Shown: positions 1-7,021, counted from the first letter of the stretch. The stretch is 10,151 nt of DNA from Sphingomonadaceae bacterium (GCA_019245455.1 JAFARM010000214.1:1-10151), one strand, 5' to 3'. Numbers and translations are program-made. Notes: generated by a model not told the origin, from the letters alone.

Positions 1-533
1 TGACCCGCGCCTACGGCCTGTCGACCGCCGACGCCGGCGCGCGGCTGGGGACGATCTATCTGTGGGCGGGGAGTGCGGCGACGGTGGCGACGGGGCTGAT
101 CCTCGCCCACCCGGCGATGCGTTCGCCGCGCGCGATCGCGCGTTTCCTGGCCGTCGTCGTCGCGGCGTCGACGGTGCCGTCGTTCGTCGCCTACTGGACG
201 CACGCGCTGCCGGTCGCCATCGCCATGCTGTGGCTCGTCGTGCCGGCGGTGTACCTGTACGTCGGGCCGACGATGGCGCTGCTGCTCGCCTTCCTGCCGC
301 CGCCGATGCGCGCGCAGGGGATGGCGATCAGCCTGCTGACGGCGAACGTCGCCAACCTGATCGTCGCGCCGCTGGCGGTCGGCGCGGTCAGCGACGCGCT
401 CAGCCCCGGGCTGGGCAACGCCGAATCGCTGCGCTGGGCGCTGCTCGCGCTGTCGCTGACCGGATTATGGGCGGCGTGGCATTACTGGACGGGCATCCGC
501 AGCTTCGCCCGCGACGCCCTGCCCGAGTCCTAG
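1..533 (+). CDS. MFS transporter, C-terminal fragment (5' end outside window)
   Basis: The reading frame is open from base 3, the first complete codon, to a TAG at 531-533, giving the last 176 residues of a membrane protein. The fragment starts with a polar loop followed by GARLGTIYL, then alternates hydrophobic helices with short Arg/Pro-rich loops. Segments such as AIAMLWLVVPAVYLYVGPTM and the later GAVSDAL loop before a final helix resemble the last five or six helices of major facilitator transporters, particularly the spinster-like group common in sphingomonads. Such proteins move small solutes across the inner membrane, but the substrate cannot be read from this end. The N-terminal half, with the usual MFS signature loop, lies outside the window. 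The gene converges on the thiamine-diphosphate enzyme gene, and the two stop codons share the CTAG at 530-533. Membrane transporter is safe, MFS is likely, and the subfamily is tentative. Confidence 0.82.
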   Translation, partial: TRAYGLSTADAGARLGTIYLWAGSAATVATGLILAHPAMRSPRAIARFLAVVVAASTVPSFVAYWTHALPVAIAMLWLVVPAVYLYVGPTMALLLAFLPPPMRAQGMAISLLTANVANLIVAPLAVGAVSDALSPGLGNAESLRWALLALSLTGLWAAWHYWTGIRSFARDALPES

Positions 534-2962
534 CTGAGGAACAGCTCGGCGGCGGCGTCGACGACCGCGTCCGTGTCGAGACGGTAGGCGCGGTACAGGT
601 CGGGCAGGGTGCCGGTCTGGCCGAAGCGATCGACGCCCAGCGCCGCCACTCGCTGCCCACGCACCCCGCCGAGCCACGACAGCGCCGAGGGCGAGCCGTC
701 GATGACGGTGACGAGGCGGGCGTCGGGGGCGAGCGGCGCGAGCAGCGTCTCGACGTGGCTGGTCGGCCGACGGCCGCCGGTCCAGCGCGCGGCCTGCGCT
801 GCCGTCCAGCCGCGGTGGAGCAAGTCGGGCGAGGTCACCGCGAGCACGCCAAGGCCGGGCAGGTCGTCGGCGAGCTGCTCATACGCCGCCAGCACCTCGG
901 GCACGATCGCGCCCGTATAGACCAGCGCCGCCGCCGCTCCCGGTGCGGGCCGGTGCAGCCAGTAGCCGCCGGCGACTGCCCCTGCCTGCCACGCATCGCC
1001 CGCGCGCTCGACCTGCGTGACGACCCGCGTCGTCAGCCGCAGGTAGACCGAGCCGCCGTCGTCGGCCTGCAGGTGGCGGAAGGCGTGGCCCATCAGCAGC
1101 GCGAGTTCGTCGGCGAAGGCGGGCTCGTAGTAGGTCAGGCCCGGCTGGCCGATGCCGATCAGCGGGCTGTTGATCGACTGGTGCGCCCCGCCCTCCGGAC
1201 CGAGGGTCAAGCCGGACGGCGTCGCCACCAGCAGGAAGCGCGCGTCCTGGTAGCAGCCGTAGTTGAGCGCATCGAGACCGCGGGCGATGAAGGGATCGTA
1301 GACGGTGCCCACGGGGAGCAGCCGCGTGCCGAACAGCGGCCCCGCCAGCCCGAAGGCGGTCAGGGCGAGGAACAGGTTATTCTCGGCGATGCCGAGCTCG
1401 AGGTGCTGCCCCGCGCCGTGGCCGGCCCATTTCTGCGGGCTGGGAATGCGCGCGGCGTGGAACACGTCCTTCAGCTCGCTGCGGCGGAACAGCCCGCGCT
1501 GATTGACGAAGGCGCCGAGGTTGGTCGAGACGGTCACGTCGGGTGAGGTCGTGACGACGCGGTCGGCGACCGCACGCAGGGCGGGGTCGGGCGACTTGGC
1601 GAGGTCGAGGAGGATGCGGCCGAACGCGGCCTGGGTCGACTGCTCGGCCCCGTCGGGGACGGGGAGGGGCGGGATGACCAGCCTCCCCTCCCCTTCAGGG
1701 GAGGGGCCGGGGGTGGGGAAGTCAGCGGCCTCCCGCCTGACCCCACCCCCGGGCCGCGCTTCGAGCGTCTCTCGCCCCTCCCCTGACGGGGAGGGGAGGC
1801 ACACCGCCGACCGGGCCACGAACGCCTTCAGCGCCTCGGCCGCGTTGTCCCCCACCCCCGCCCACGGTGCCCACTCGTCGCCCGCGGCGATGCCGAGGCT
1901 GTCGCGCAGCCCGGCGATCTGGCCCGGGTTCATCAGCCCGGCGTGGTTGTCCTTGTGCCCGGCAAACGGCAGGCCATAGCCTTTGACGGTGTAGGCGATG
2001 AACAGCGTCGGGCGGTCGTCCTGCGCGCTGTCGAACGCCTCCATCAGCGTCGCGACGCAATGCCCGCCGAGGTTCGTCATCGTCTCGGCCAGCGCGGTGT
2101 CGTCATAGCTCGACAGCAGAGTCGCGACGTGCGGCTTGCCGCCGATGTCCGCCAGCAGCCGCGCCCGCCACGCCGCGCCGCCTTGATAGGTCAGCGCAGC
2201 GAAGTCGACGTTCGGGCAGGCGTCGATCCAGTCCTTCAGCGCCTGCCCGCCCGGCTGCGCGAAGGCTGCAAGCTGCTTCTCGCCGTATTTCAGCGTCAGG
2301 ACGCGCCAGCCGCACGTCTCGAAGATGTCGTCAAAGCGGCGGAACATCCGGTCGGCGGTGGTGTGGTCGAGGCTCTGGCGGTTGTAGTCGACGATCCACC
2401 AGCAGCCCCGAACGTCGTGTTTGTAGCCCTCGATCAGCGCCTCGTAGATGTTGCCCTCGTCCAACTCGGCGTCGCCCATCAGCGCGATCATGCGCCCGGT
2501 CTGCTCCGCGCTCAGCCCGCCGTGGGCGACGAGATAGTCCTGCACAAGGCTGGCGAACAGCGTAACGGCGACGCCCAGGCCCACGCTGCCGGTCGAGAAA
2601 TCGACAGGGATTCGGTCCTTGGTCCGGCTGGGATAGCTCTGCGCGCCGCCGAAGCCGCGGAAGCGTTCGAGCTGGTCGCGCGACTGCTGGCCGAGCAGAT
2701 AGTGGATGGCGTGCAGCACCGGCCCGGCGTGCGGCTTCACGGCGACCCGGTCATTCGCCTTCAGTGCGTGGAAGTAGAGGACGGCCATGATCGCCGTCAT
2801 CGACGCGCACGACGCCTGGTGGCCGCCGACCTTAAGTCCGTCCGGGCTGTCGCGCAGGTGGTTCGCATTGTGGATCGTCCACGCCGACAGCCAGCGCAGC
2901 CGCGCCTCGAGCGCCTCCAGAAGTGCGACGGTGCCGGTGTCGGCGGGGGCGAGTGTGGCCAT
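530..2962 (-). CDS. AceE/transketolase-family thiamine-diphosphate enzyme with an in-frame repeat insertion
   Basis: This 810-residue cytoplasmic protein resembles homodimeric pyruvate dehydrogenase E1 (AceE) and transketolase, and is often annotated simply as transketolase in alphaproteobacteria. Visible landmarks are GGHQAS (46-51, like GGHMAS of AceE), the cofactor diphosphate/Mg motif starting GDAELDE (163-169) and ending at Asn194, TVKGYG (325-330), and LELGIAENN (521-529), where Glu527 matches the glutamate that activates the thiazolium. GDA replaces the usual GDG. The order is diphosphate domain (about 1-380), pyrimidine domain (about 440-640) and C-terminal domain. Residues 388-427 are encoded by a 120-bp palindromic repeat and fall in the linker between the first two domains; without it the protein would have about 770 residues. 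The ATG at 2962 is preceded by AAAGG six bases upstream. No E2 or E3 gene is nearby, so whether it works as pyruvate dehydrogenase, transketolase or another ketoacid/ketose enzyme is unresolved. It diverges from the formaldehyde operon. Confidence 0.88.
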   Translation of the reverse strand: MATLAPADTGTVALLEALEARLRWLSAWTIHNANHLRDSPDGLKVGGHQASCASMTAIMAVLYFHALKANDRVAVKPHAGPVLHAIHYLLGQQSRDQLERFRGFGGAQSYPSRTKDRIPVDFSTGSVGLGVAVTLFASLVQDYLVAHGGLSAEQTGRMIALMGDAELDEGNIYEALIEGYKHDVRGCWWIVDYNRQSLDHTTADRMFRRFDDIFETCGWRVLTLKYGEKQLAAFAQPGGQALKDWIDACPNVDFAALTYQGGAAWRARLLADIGGKPHVATLLSSYDDTALAETMTNLGGHCVATLMEAFDSAQDDRPTLFIAYTVKGYGLPFAGHKDNHAGLMNPGQIAGLRDSLGIAAGDEWAPWAGVGDNAAEALKAFVARSAVCLPSPSGEGRETLEARPGGGVRREAADFPTPGPSPEGEGRLVIPPLPVPDGAEQSTQAAFGRILLDLAKSPDPALRAVADRVVTTSPDVTVSTNLGAFVNQRGLFRRSELKDVFHAARIPSPQKWAGHGAGQHLELGIAENNLFLALTAFGLAGPLFGTRLLPVGTVYDPFIARGLDALNYGCYQDARFLLVATPSGLTLGPEGGAHQSINSPLIGIGQPGLTYYEPAFADELALLMGHAFRHLQADDGGSVYLRLTTRVVTQVERAGDAWQAGAVAGGYWLHRPAPGAAAALVYTGAIVPEVLAAYEQLADDLPGLGVLAVTSPDLLHRGWTAAQAARWTGGRRPTSHVETLLAPLAPDARLVTVIDGSPSALSWLGGVRGQRVAALGVDRFGQTGTLPDLYRAYRLDTDAVVDAAAELFLS
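1681..1800. repeat. 120-bp composite palindromic repeat inside a coding sequence
   Basis: The outer arms, 1681-1707 and 1774-1800, are inverted copies of each other with 26 of 27 bases matching. Each arm is itself a hairpin: the left one has stem CCCCTCCCC / GGGGAGGGG at 1685-1693 and 1698-1706, with loop TTCA. An inner inverted pair, CGGGGGTGGGG (1708-1718) and CCCCACCCCCG (1741-1751), nests inside, so almost the whole element can fold. It is exactly 120 bp (40 codons) and contains no stop in the frame of the thiamine-diphosphate enzyme, where it encodes residues 388-427. Because the arms are palindromic and in phase, they give similar peptides (PSPSGEGR and PSPEGEGR) at both ends. It resembles the GC-rich extragenic palindromes scattered through alphaproteobacterial genomes, here lying within a gene. 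Exact insertion boundaries and any target duplication cannot be fixed without an empty-site homologue. Confidence 0.9.
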
Positions 2963-3065
2963 GCACCTTTGTAGCGGGCGGCGCGGGCGATGCGAACCCG
3001 CCGATCCTCCCTATGGTGGCGCGCAGCGAAAGTAGGGCGTAGCGACCAGCACGGCAGCCGTGCTT

Positions 3066-3139
3066 GTCATCCCGGCGCAGGCCGGGACCCATGAACTCAG
3101 ACGTTCGAGATCATGGGTCCCGGCCTGCGCCGGGATGAC
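3066..3139. repeat. Perfect GTCAT-ended palindrome, 29-bp arms with 16-bp spacer
   Basis: Bases 3066-3094 and 3111-3139 are exact reverse complements (29 of 29), starting GTCATCCCGGCGCAG and ending in ATGAC on the other side, with a 16-base spacer at 3095-3110. Each arm also has an internal short palindrome around GGCGCAGGCC. Transcribed RNA would form a very stable hairpin. It lies in the divergent intergenic region, closer to frmA than to the leftward gene. It belongs to the same family as the decayed copy at 4379-4467 and the diverged copy at 8587-8657 (22 of 29 bases matching one arm of each). The perfect match of the arms suggests recent insertion or gene conversion. There is no T-tract, so it is not a classic intrinsic terminator. 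Confidence 0.95.
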
Positions 3140-3162
3140 GAGAAGGGGCGGAGCGCGGCCCC

Positions 3163-3182
3163 CCTCCCCGCTCGTGGGGAGG
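3163..3182 (+). repeat. Short CCTCCCC/GGGGAGG hairpin in the frmA leader
   Basis: CCTCCCC at 3163-3169 pairs perfectly with GGGGAGG at 3176-3182 across a six-base loop (GCTCGT). Its arm sequence resembles the arms of the 120-bp element at 1681-1800, so it may be a truncated relative of that repeat class. It starts 24 bases after the perfect palindrome and lies 66 bases upstream of the frmA start. It could be a repeat remnant or a leader structure; nothing seen here decides between these. Confidence 0.5.
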
Positions 3183-3189
3183 ATCGCAG

Positions 3190-3204
3190 GCGGTCCTTGA
3201 CCGC
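3190..3204 (+). promoter_or_regulatory. Possible operator: small inverted repeat over a TTGACC box
   Basis: GCGGTC (3190-3195) and GACCGC (3199-3204) are perfect 6-bp inverted arms separated by three bases, and the repeat overlaps TTGACC (3197-3202), a plausible -35 sequence 46 bases before the frmA start codon. A dimeric repressor site at such a place would control the formaldehyde operon. In GC-rich DNA a 6-bp inverted repeat occurs by chance often, no second copy is seen in the window, and it does not look like the G-tract site of CsoR/FrmR-type repressors. Weak call. Confidence 0.2.
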
Positions 3205-3248
3205 TCCCATCGGCGCGGGGCACAGGCAGCCGCGGGGAGACCGACTGC

Positions 3249-4355
<1,107 letters not shown>

Positions 4356-4378
4356 CGACACAAGGACACAAAACGGAA

Positions 4379-4467
4379 GTCAGGCTGGTGCAGAATGGCA
4401 TCCGCGGTGCGCTAGAAGGCAGAGCGGATCGCCTGCGACCATGGCTGCTGGCCTTCGCCAGCATGAC
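4379..4467. repeat. Decayed GTCAT-family palindrome between frmA and the VOC gene
   Basis: The right arm, 4439-4467 read on the minus strand, starts GTCATGCTGGCG and matches an arm of the perfect palindrome at 3066-3139 at 22 of 29 bases by hand alignment. The left part, from 4379, starts GTCAGGCTGG and matches this right arm at about 19 of 29 without gaps, so one arm has decayed more. Within the right arm, TGCTGGC (4446-4452) and GCCAGCA (4457-4463) form a 7-bp stem with loop CTTC. The element fills most of the 138-bp spacer between two operon genes and ends 13 bases before the VOC ribosome binding site. It could stabilise or partly terminate the frmA transcript. Confidence 0.65.
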
Positions 4468-4493
4468 GTGAACTTGGGAGAGGGAGAGCGAAG

Positions 4494-4877
4494 ATGTACA
4501 GTCACATGATGGTCGGCAGCAACGACCTCGAACGGTCGAAGAAGTTCTATGACGCGACCTTCGCCGCGATCGGCGGCGGCCCGGCGATGATCGACCCCGC
4601 GGGCCGGTTGTTCTACCTGCACAACGGCAGCGCGTTTGCCATCACCAAGCCGATCGACGGCCAGCCGGCGACGGCGGGGAACGGCTGCACCATCGGCATC
4701 AACGTCGACGGCCCCGAGCAGGCGCACGCCTGGCACGCAGCGGGCGTGGCGAACGGCGGCACGGCGATCGAGGACGATCCCGGCGTGCGGCAGGGGCCGA
4801 TGGGCGCGCTATACCTCGCCTATCTGCGCGATCCCGACGGCAACAAATTGTGCGCGCTGCACCGTATGCCGGCGTAA
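4494..4877 (+). CDS. VOC-family (glyoxalase/bleomycin-resistance fold) protein
   Basis: This 127-residue cytoplasmic protein has the vicinal-oxygen-chelate pattern: strand MYSHMMVGSNDLE, helix with FYDATF, strands around RLFYLHNG, a linker, then a second module with a helix (EQAHAWHAAGVANG) and a final strand ending DPDGNKLCAL (113-122). His4 could be a metal ligand, but the glutamate that usually closes the motif (DPDGNxxE type) is replaced here by Cys-Ala, so the metal site is incomplete by the classical pattern. An AGGGAG seven bases before the ATG supports the start. It sits between frmA and the S-formylglutathione hydrolase gene, an arrangement I believe is common in proteobacteria, which suggests a role with glutathione adducts. 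The reaction is unknown. It should not be called glyoxalase I. Confidence 0.9.
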   Translation: MYSHMMVGSNDLERSKKFYDATFAAIGGGPAMIDPAGRLFYLHNGSAFAITKPIDGQPATAGNGCTIGINVDGPEQAHAWHAAGVANGGTAIEDDPGVRQGPMGALYLAYLRDPDGNKLCALHRMPA

Positions 4878-4905
4878 GCCGGTGCCGCCGTCACCCGTCG
4901 CCGGC

Positions 4906-5739
4906 GTGAGCCTGGAGACGGTCAGCACGGCCAAGGCGTTCGGCGGGACGCAGGGCGTCTATCGCCATGCGTCGGCGGCGACGGGGACGGCGATGACCTT
5001 CGCCGTCTACGTCCCGCCGCACGCGCCGGGCGCGCGGCTGCCGGTCGTCTGGTTCCTCTCGGGGCTGACCTGCACCCACGCCAACGTCACCGACAAGGGC
5101 GAGTACCGGCGGACGTGCGCCGAACTCGGCCTGATCTTCGTCGCGCCCGACACGTCCCCGCGCGGCGAAGGCGTCGCCGACGCGCCCGCGTTCGACCTCG
5201 GCCAGGGCGCCGGTTTCTACGTCGATGCGACCGAGGCGCCATGGGCACCGCACTTCGCCATGTGGTCGTATGTCACGGCCGAGCTGCCCGGCATCGTCGC
5301 GGCCAACTTCCCGGTCGACATGGCGCGGCAGGGAATCATGGGCCATTCGATGGGCGGCCACGGCGCACTGACGGTCGGGCTGCGCCACCCTGGACGCTTC
5401 CGCGCCGTCTCCGCCTTCGCCCCGATCGTCGCGCCTTCGCAGGTGCCGTGGGGTGAGCAGGCGTTCACCGCCTATCTCGGCGCCGACCGTGCGCGGTGGC
5501 GCGCGCACGACGCCGTCGCGCTGATCGAGGACGGCGCGCGCGTGCCGGCGCTGCTCGTCGACCAGGGCGACGCCGACCCGTGGCTCGAAACGCAGCTGCA
5601 GCCGTGGCGGCTGGCCGATGCCTGCGCTGCCGCCGGCATCGACCTGACGCTGCGGAAGCAGCCTGGCTACGAGCACAGCTACGCCTTCGTCTCGACGTTC
5701 ATCGACGACCAGCTGCGCTGGCACGCGGCGCGGCTTTAG
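4906..5739 (+). CDS. frmB: S-formylglutathione hydrolase
   Basis: This 277-residue serine hydrolase of the esterase D family (also called fghA) splits S-formylglutathione into formate and glutathione, the second step after frmA. The nucleophile Ser148 lies in GHSMGG (146-151), Asp224 in QGDADPW, and His257 in GYEHSY. These match Ser145, Asp221 and His254 of E. coli FrmB with a constant offset of three. Other family hallmarks are LSGLTC (51-56), APDTSPRGEGVADA (80-93), DLGQGAGFY (97-105) and PSQVPWG (177-183). I chose GTG at 4906 because it places the N-terminus two residues beyond that of E. coli FrmB; an in-frame GTG at 4882 would add eight residues. Neither has a clear ribosome binding site, so translation may be coupled to the VOC gene, which ends 28 bases upstream. 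Its stop overlaps that of the convergent YceI gene. Confidence 0.95.
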   Translation: MSLETVSTAKAFGGTQGVYRHASAATGTAMTFAVYVPPHAPGARLPVVWFLSGLTCTHANVTDKGEYRRTCAELGLIFVAPDTSPRGEGVADAPAFDLGQGAGFYVDATEAPWAPHFAMWSYVTAELPGIVAANFPVDMARQGIMGHSMGGHGALTVGLRHPGRFRAVSAFAPIVAPSQVPWGEQAFTAYLGADRARWRAHDAVALIEDGARVPALLVDQGDADPWLETQLQPWRLADACAAAGIDLTLRKQPGYEHSYAFVSTFIDDQLRWHAARL

Positions 5740-6341
5740 CTCGCCTTCTCGAAGGCCGCATTGATCCTGAGGTCGACGTCGTCGCCCAGGATCGGCAGAT
5801 AAGTGGTGATGCCGAAGTCGGAGCGCTTCAGCTTCGTCGTCGCGGCGAACCCGACCGTCGCCTTCTTGGTCAGCGGATTGACCCCAGCGCCGACGAAGCG
5901 GGCGTCGAGCACGACCGGCTTCGACACGCCGTGCAGCGTCAGCGTGCCGGTGATCCGCGCGCCTGTCCCCTGCGGCACGACCGAAGTCGAGGTGAAGGTC
6001 GCCGTCGGGAACTTGGCGGCGTCGAAGAAATCGGGCGACTTCAAGTGCTCGTTCAGCGCCGGGACCGTCGTCACCAGCCCGCTGATCGGGATGGTGATGT
6101 CGACCTTTGTCGCCGCAGGCTTGGCCGGATCGAGCGTCAGCGTGCCGGTCGCGCCGCCGAACAGCCCGTCGTAGGTCGAGAAGCCGAGGTGGTCGAGGCT
6201 CCACGCCACCTGCGTGTGGCCGGGGTCGGCGGCATAGGTGCCGGCGACGACGCGGCTACGGTCGGGGGCACCGGGAGCTTGCGCGGCGGCGGGCAGCGCG
6301 ACGGCGGCGGCGAGAGTGGCATACACGGCATGGCGGAACAT
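5736..6341 (-). CDS. YceI-family secreted lipocalin-like protein
   Basis: This 201-residue protein has an N-terminal signal peptide (MFRHAVYATL followed by an Ala-rich core ending about AAAQA, residues 18-22), so it is probably periplasmic. YceI landmarks follow: GTYAADPGHTQVAW (34-47), HLGFST (51-56), LKSPDFFDAAKFP (100-112), LTLHGVSKPV (134-143) and RSDFGI (173-178), ending with GDDVDL. The family forms a lipocalin-like beta barrel that in known members holds a polyprenyl or similar isoprenoid ligand; the physiological role is unclear. I start at the ATG at 6341, which has GGGAG eight to nine bases upstream. An in-frame GTG at 6356 would add five residues but overlaps that binding site. Its TAA (5736-5738) overlaps the TAG of the hydrolase gene. 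It diverges from the flavin reductase gene. Confidence 0.95.
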   Translation of the reverse strand: MFRHAVYATLAAAVALPAAAQAPGAPDRSRVVAGTYAADPGHTQVAWSLDHLGFSTYDGLFGGATGTLTLDPAKPAATKVDITIPISGLVTTVPALNEHLKSPDFFDAAKFPTATFTSTSVVPQGTGARITGTLTLHGVSKPVVLDARFVGAGVNPLTKKATVGFAATTKLKRSDFGITTYLPILGDDVDLRINAAFEKAS

Positions 6342-6520
6342 CGGGGTCGCTCCCACGGTTGACGATGGCCGTCATCTATGGCCTCGGCGGCTCGGGCCCA
6401 ACGGACGGTCGCGCCACCATTTCTTGGCCGTTCCTAACCTTCGCTATGTCGCCTGGCAGCGTCGCGCCCGGTGCCGGCAGCGTTGACCTGCGCCGCCGCG
6501 CGGCTAGGGTCGCCGCCGCG
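6342..6520. promoter_or_regulatory. Divergent intergenic region between the YceI and flavin reductase genes
   Basis: This 179-bp gap should contain promoters for both divergent genes. It holds the YceI ribosome binding site near 6350. It is visibly less GC-rich around 6360-6450, as expected of promoter DNA. Two weak pairs could drive the rightward gene: TTGGCC (6424-6429) with TATGTC (6445-6450), 15 bases apart, and TTGACC (6483-6488) with TAGGGT (6505-6510), 16 bases apart. The second would leave almost no leader. Neither is convincing. No palindromic repeat is present. Confidence 0.35.
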
Positions 6521-7012
6521 ATGACCGACCACGATCCGACCGACGCCCGGCGGCTGCGCGACGCCTTCGGGGCGTTCGCCACCGGCGTCACCGTCGTCAC
6601 GGCGTGCGGACCGGGCGGCCGCGTCGGCCTGACGGCGAACAGCCTGACTTCCGTGTCACTCGATCCGCCGCTGCTGCTGTTCTGTCCGGCCCGGACGGCC
6701 TCGGCATTGCCGACGCTGCGGGCGAGCGGGCGTTTCGCCGTCAATGTACTGGCGACCGACCAAACCCACGTCGCCGAACGCTTCGCCCGCCGCGGCGTCG
6801 ATCGCTTCGCCGAGGCGGCGTGGCACGAGCTCGCCGGCCTGCCCGTTCTCGACGGGGCGCTCGCCAGCTTCGCCTGCGCCCTCGAGGCGGAGCACGACGG
6901 CGGCGATCATGTCGTCGTCATCGGCCGCGTCGAGGCGATGCAGGCGAGCGGCGGCCAGGATCCGCTTCTCTACTTCCGCGGGGCCTACCGGCGTGTCCAC
7001 GTCCCGACGTAG
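6521..7012 (+). CDS. Flavin reductase-domain protein (FMN-binding split barrel)
   Basis: This 163-residue cytoplasmic protein matches the short flavin reductases such as HpaC and RutF, which use NAD(P)H to reduce FMN or FAD for a partner monooxygenase. Recognisable blocks are FATGVTVVT (19-27), GLTANSLTSVSLDPPL (36-51), SGRFAVNVL (69-77), GDHVVVIGRV (128-137) and the C-terminal PLLYFRGAYR (148-157). Length is normal. The ATG at 6521 has only a weak AGGG about 11 bases upstream, but the family N-terminus begins shortly before the RDAFGAFATG segment, which fits. No partner oxygenase is in the window, so the substrate pathway is unknown and a specific name such as hpaC or rutF is not justified. 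It is followed after nine bases by the flippase gene, probably in one transcript. Confidence 0.92.
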   Translation: MTDHDPTDARRLRDAFGAFATGVTVVTACGPGGRVGLTANSLTSVSLDPPLLLFCPARTASALPTLRASGRFAVNVLATDQTHVAERFARRGVDRFAEAAWHELAGLPVLDGALASFACALEAEHDGGDHVVVIGRVEAMQASGGQDPLLYFRGAYRRVHVPT

Positions 7013-7021
7013 GAAGCGGGG

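Larger units (their letters stand above)
2963..3248. promoter_or_regulatory. Divergent intergenic region between the thiamine-diphosphate enzyme gene and frmA
   Basis: This 286-bp gap must hold the promoters of both divergent genes unless they are transcribed from elsewhere. It contains the ribosome binding site of the leftward gene (AAAGG just above 2962), a perfect palindrome (3066-3139), a short CCTCCCC hairpin (3163-3182), a small inverted repeat that overlaps a TTGACC (3190-3204), and the frmA ribosome binding site GGGGAGA at 3234-3240. TTGACC at 3197-3202 could be a -35 box for frmA, but no good -10 stands 16-18 bases downstream, so I do not assign a promoter. No FrmR-type repressor gene is present in the window. 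Confidence 0.5.

Noticed and set aside
62..1546. Long rightward open frame (494 codons) opposite the thiamine-diphosphate enzyme and overlapping the MFS gene
   Set aside because: Its translation is Arg/Ala/Gly-rich low-complexity with no recognisable motif, and it lies antisense to a gene with clear family motifs. Long shadow frames are expected at this base composition.
1681..1800. CRISPR array, insertion sequence or frameshifting signal at the palindromic element
   Set aside because: There is one composite palindrome with no regular spacers and no transposase gene, and the downstream frame matches the upstream frame, so no frameshift is needed.
1943..2974. Rightward open frame of 343 codons antisense to the N-terminal half of the thiamine-diphosphate enzyme
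   Set aside because: No domain pattern; it mirrors the codon-position bias of the real gene.
3066..3139. Intrinsic transcription terminator
   Set aside because: The hairpin is strong, but no T-run follows on either strand and it lies between divergent starts, where a terminator is not expected.
4636..4905. Upstream extension of the S-formylglutathione hydrolase to an ATG at 4636
   Set aside because: The extension is an out-of-frame reading of the VOC gene, rich in Ser/Arg, and lies outside the family's N-terminus. A GTG at 4906 fits the family length.
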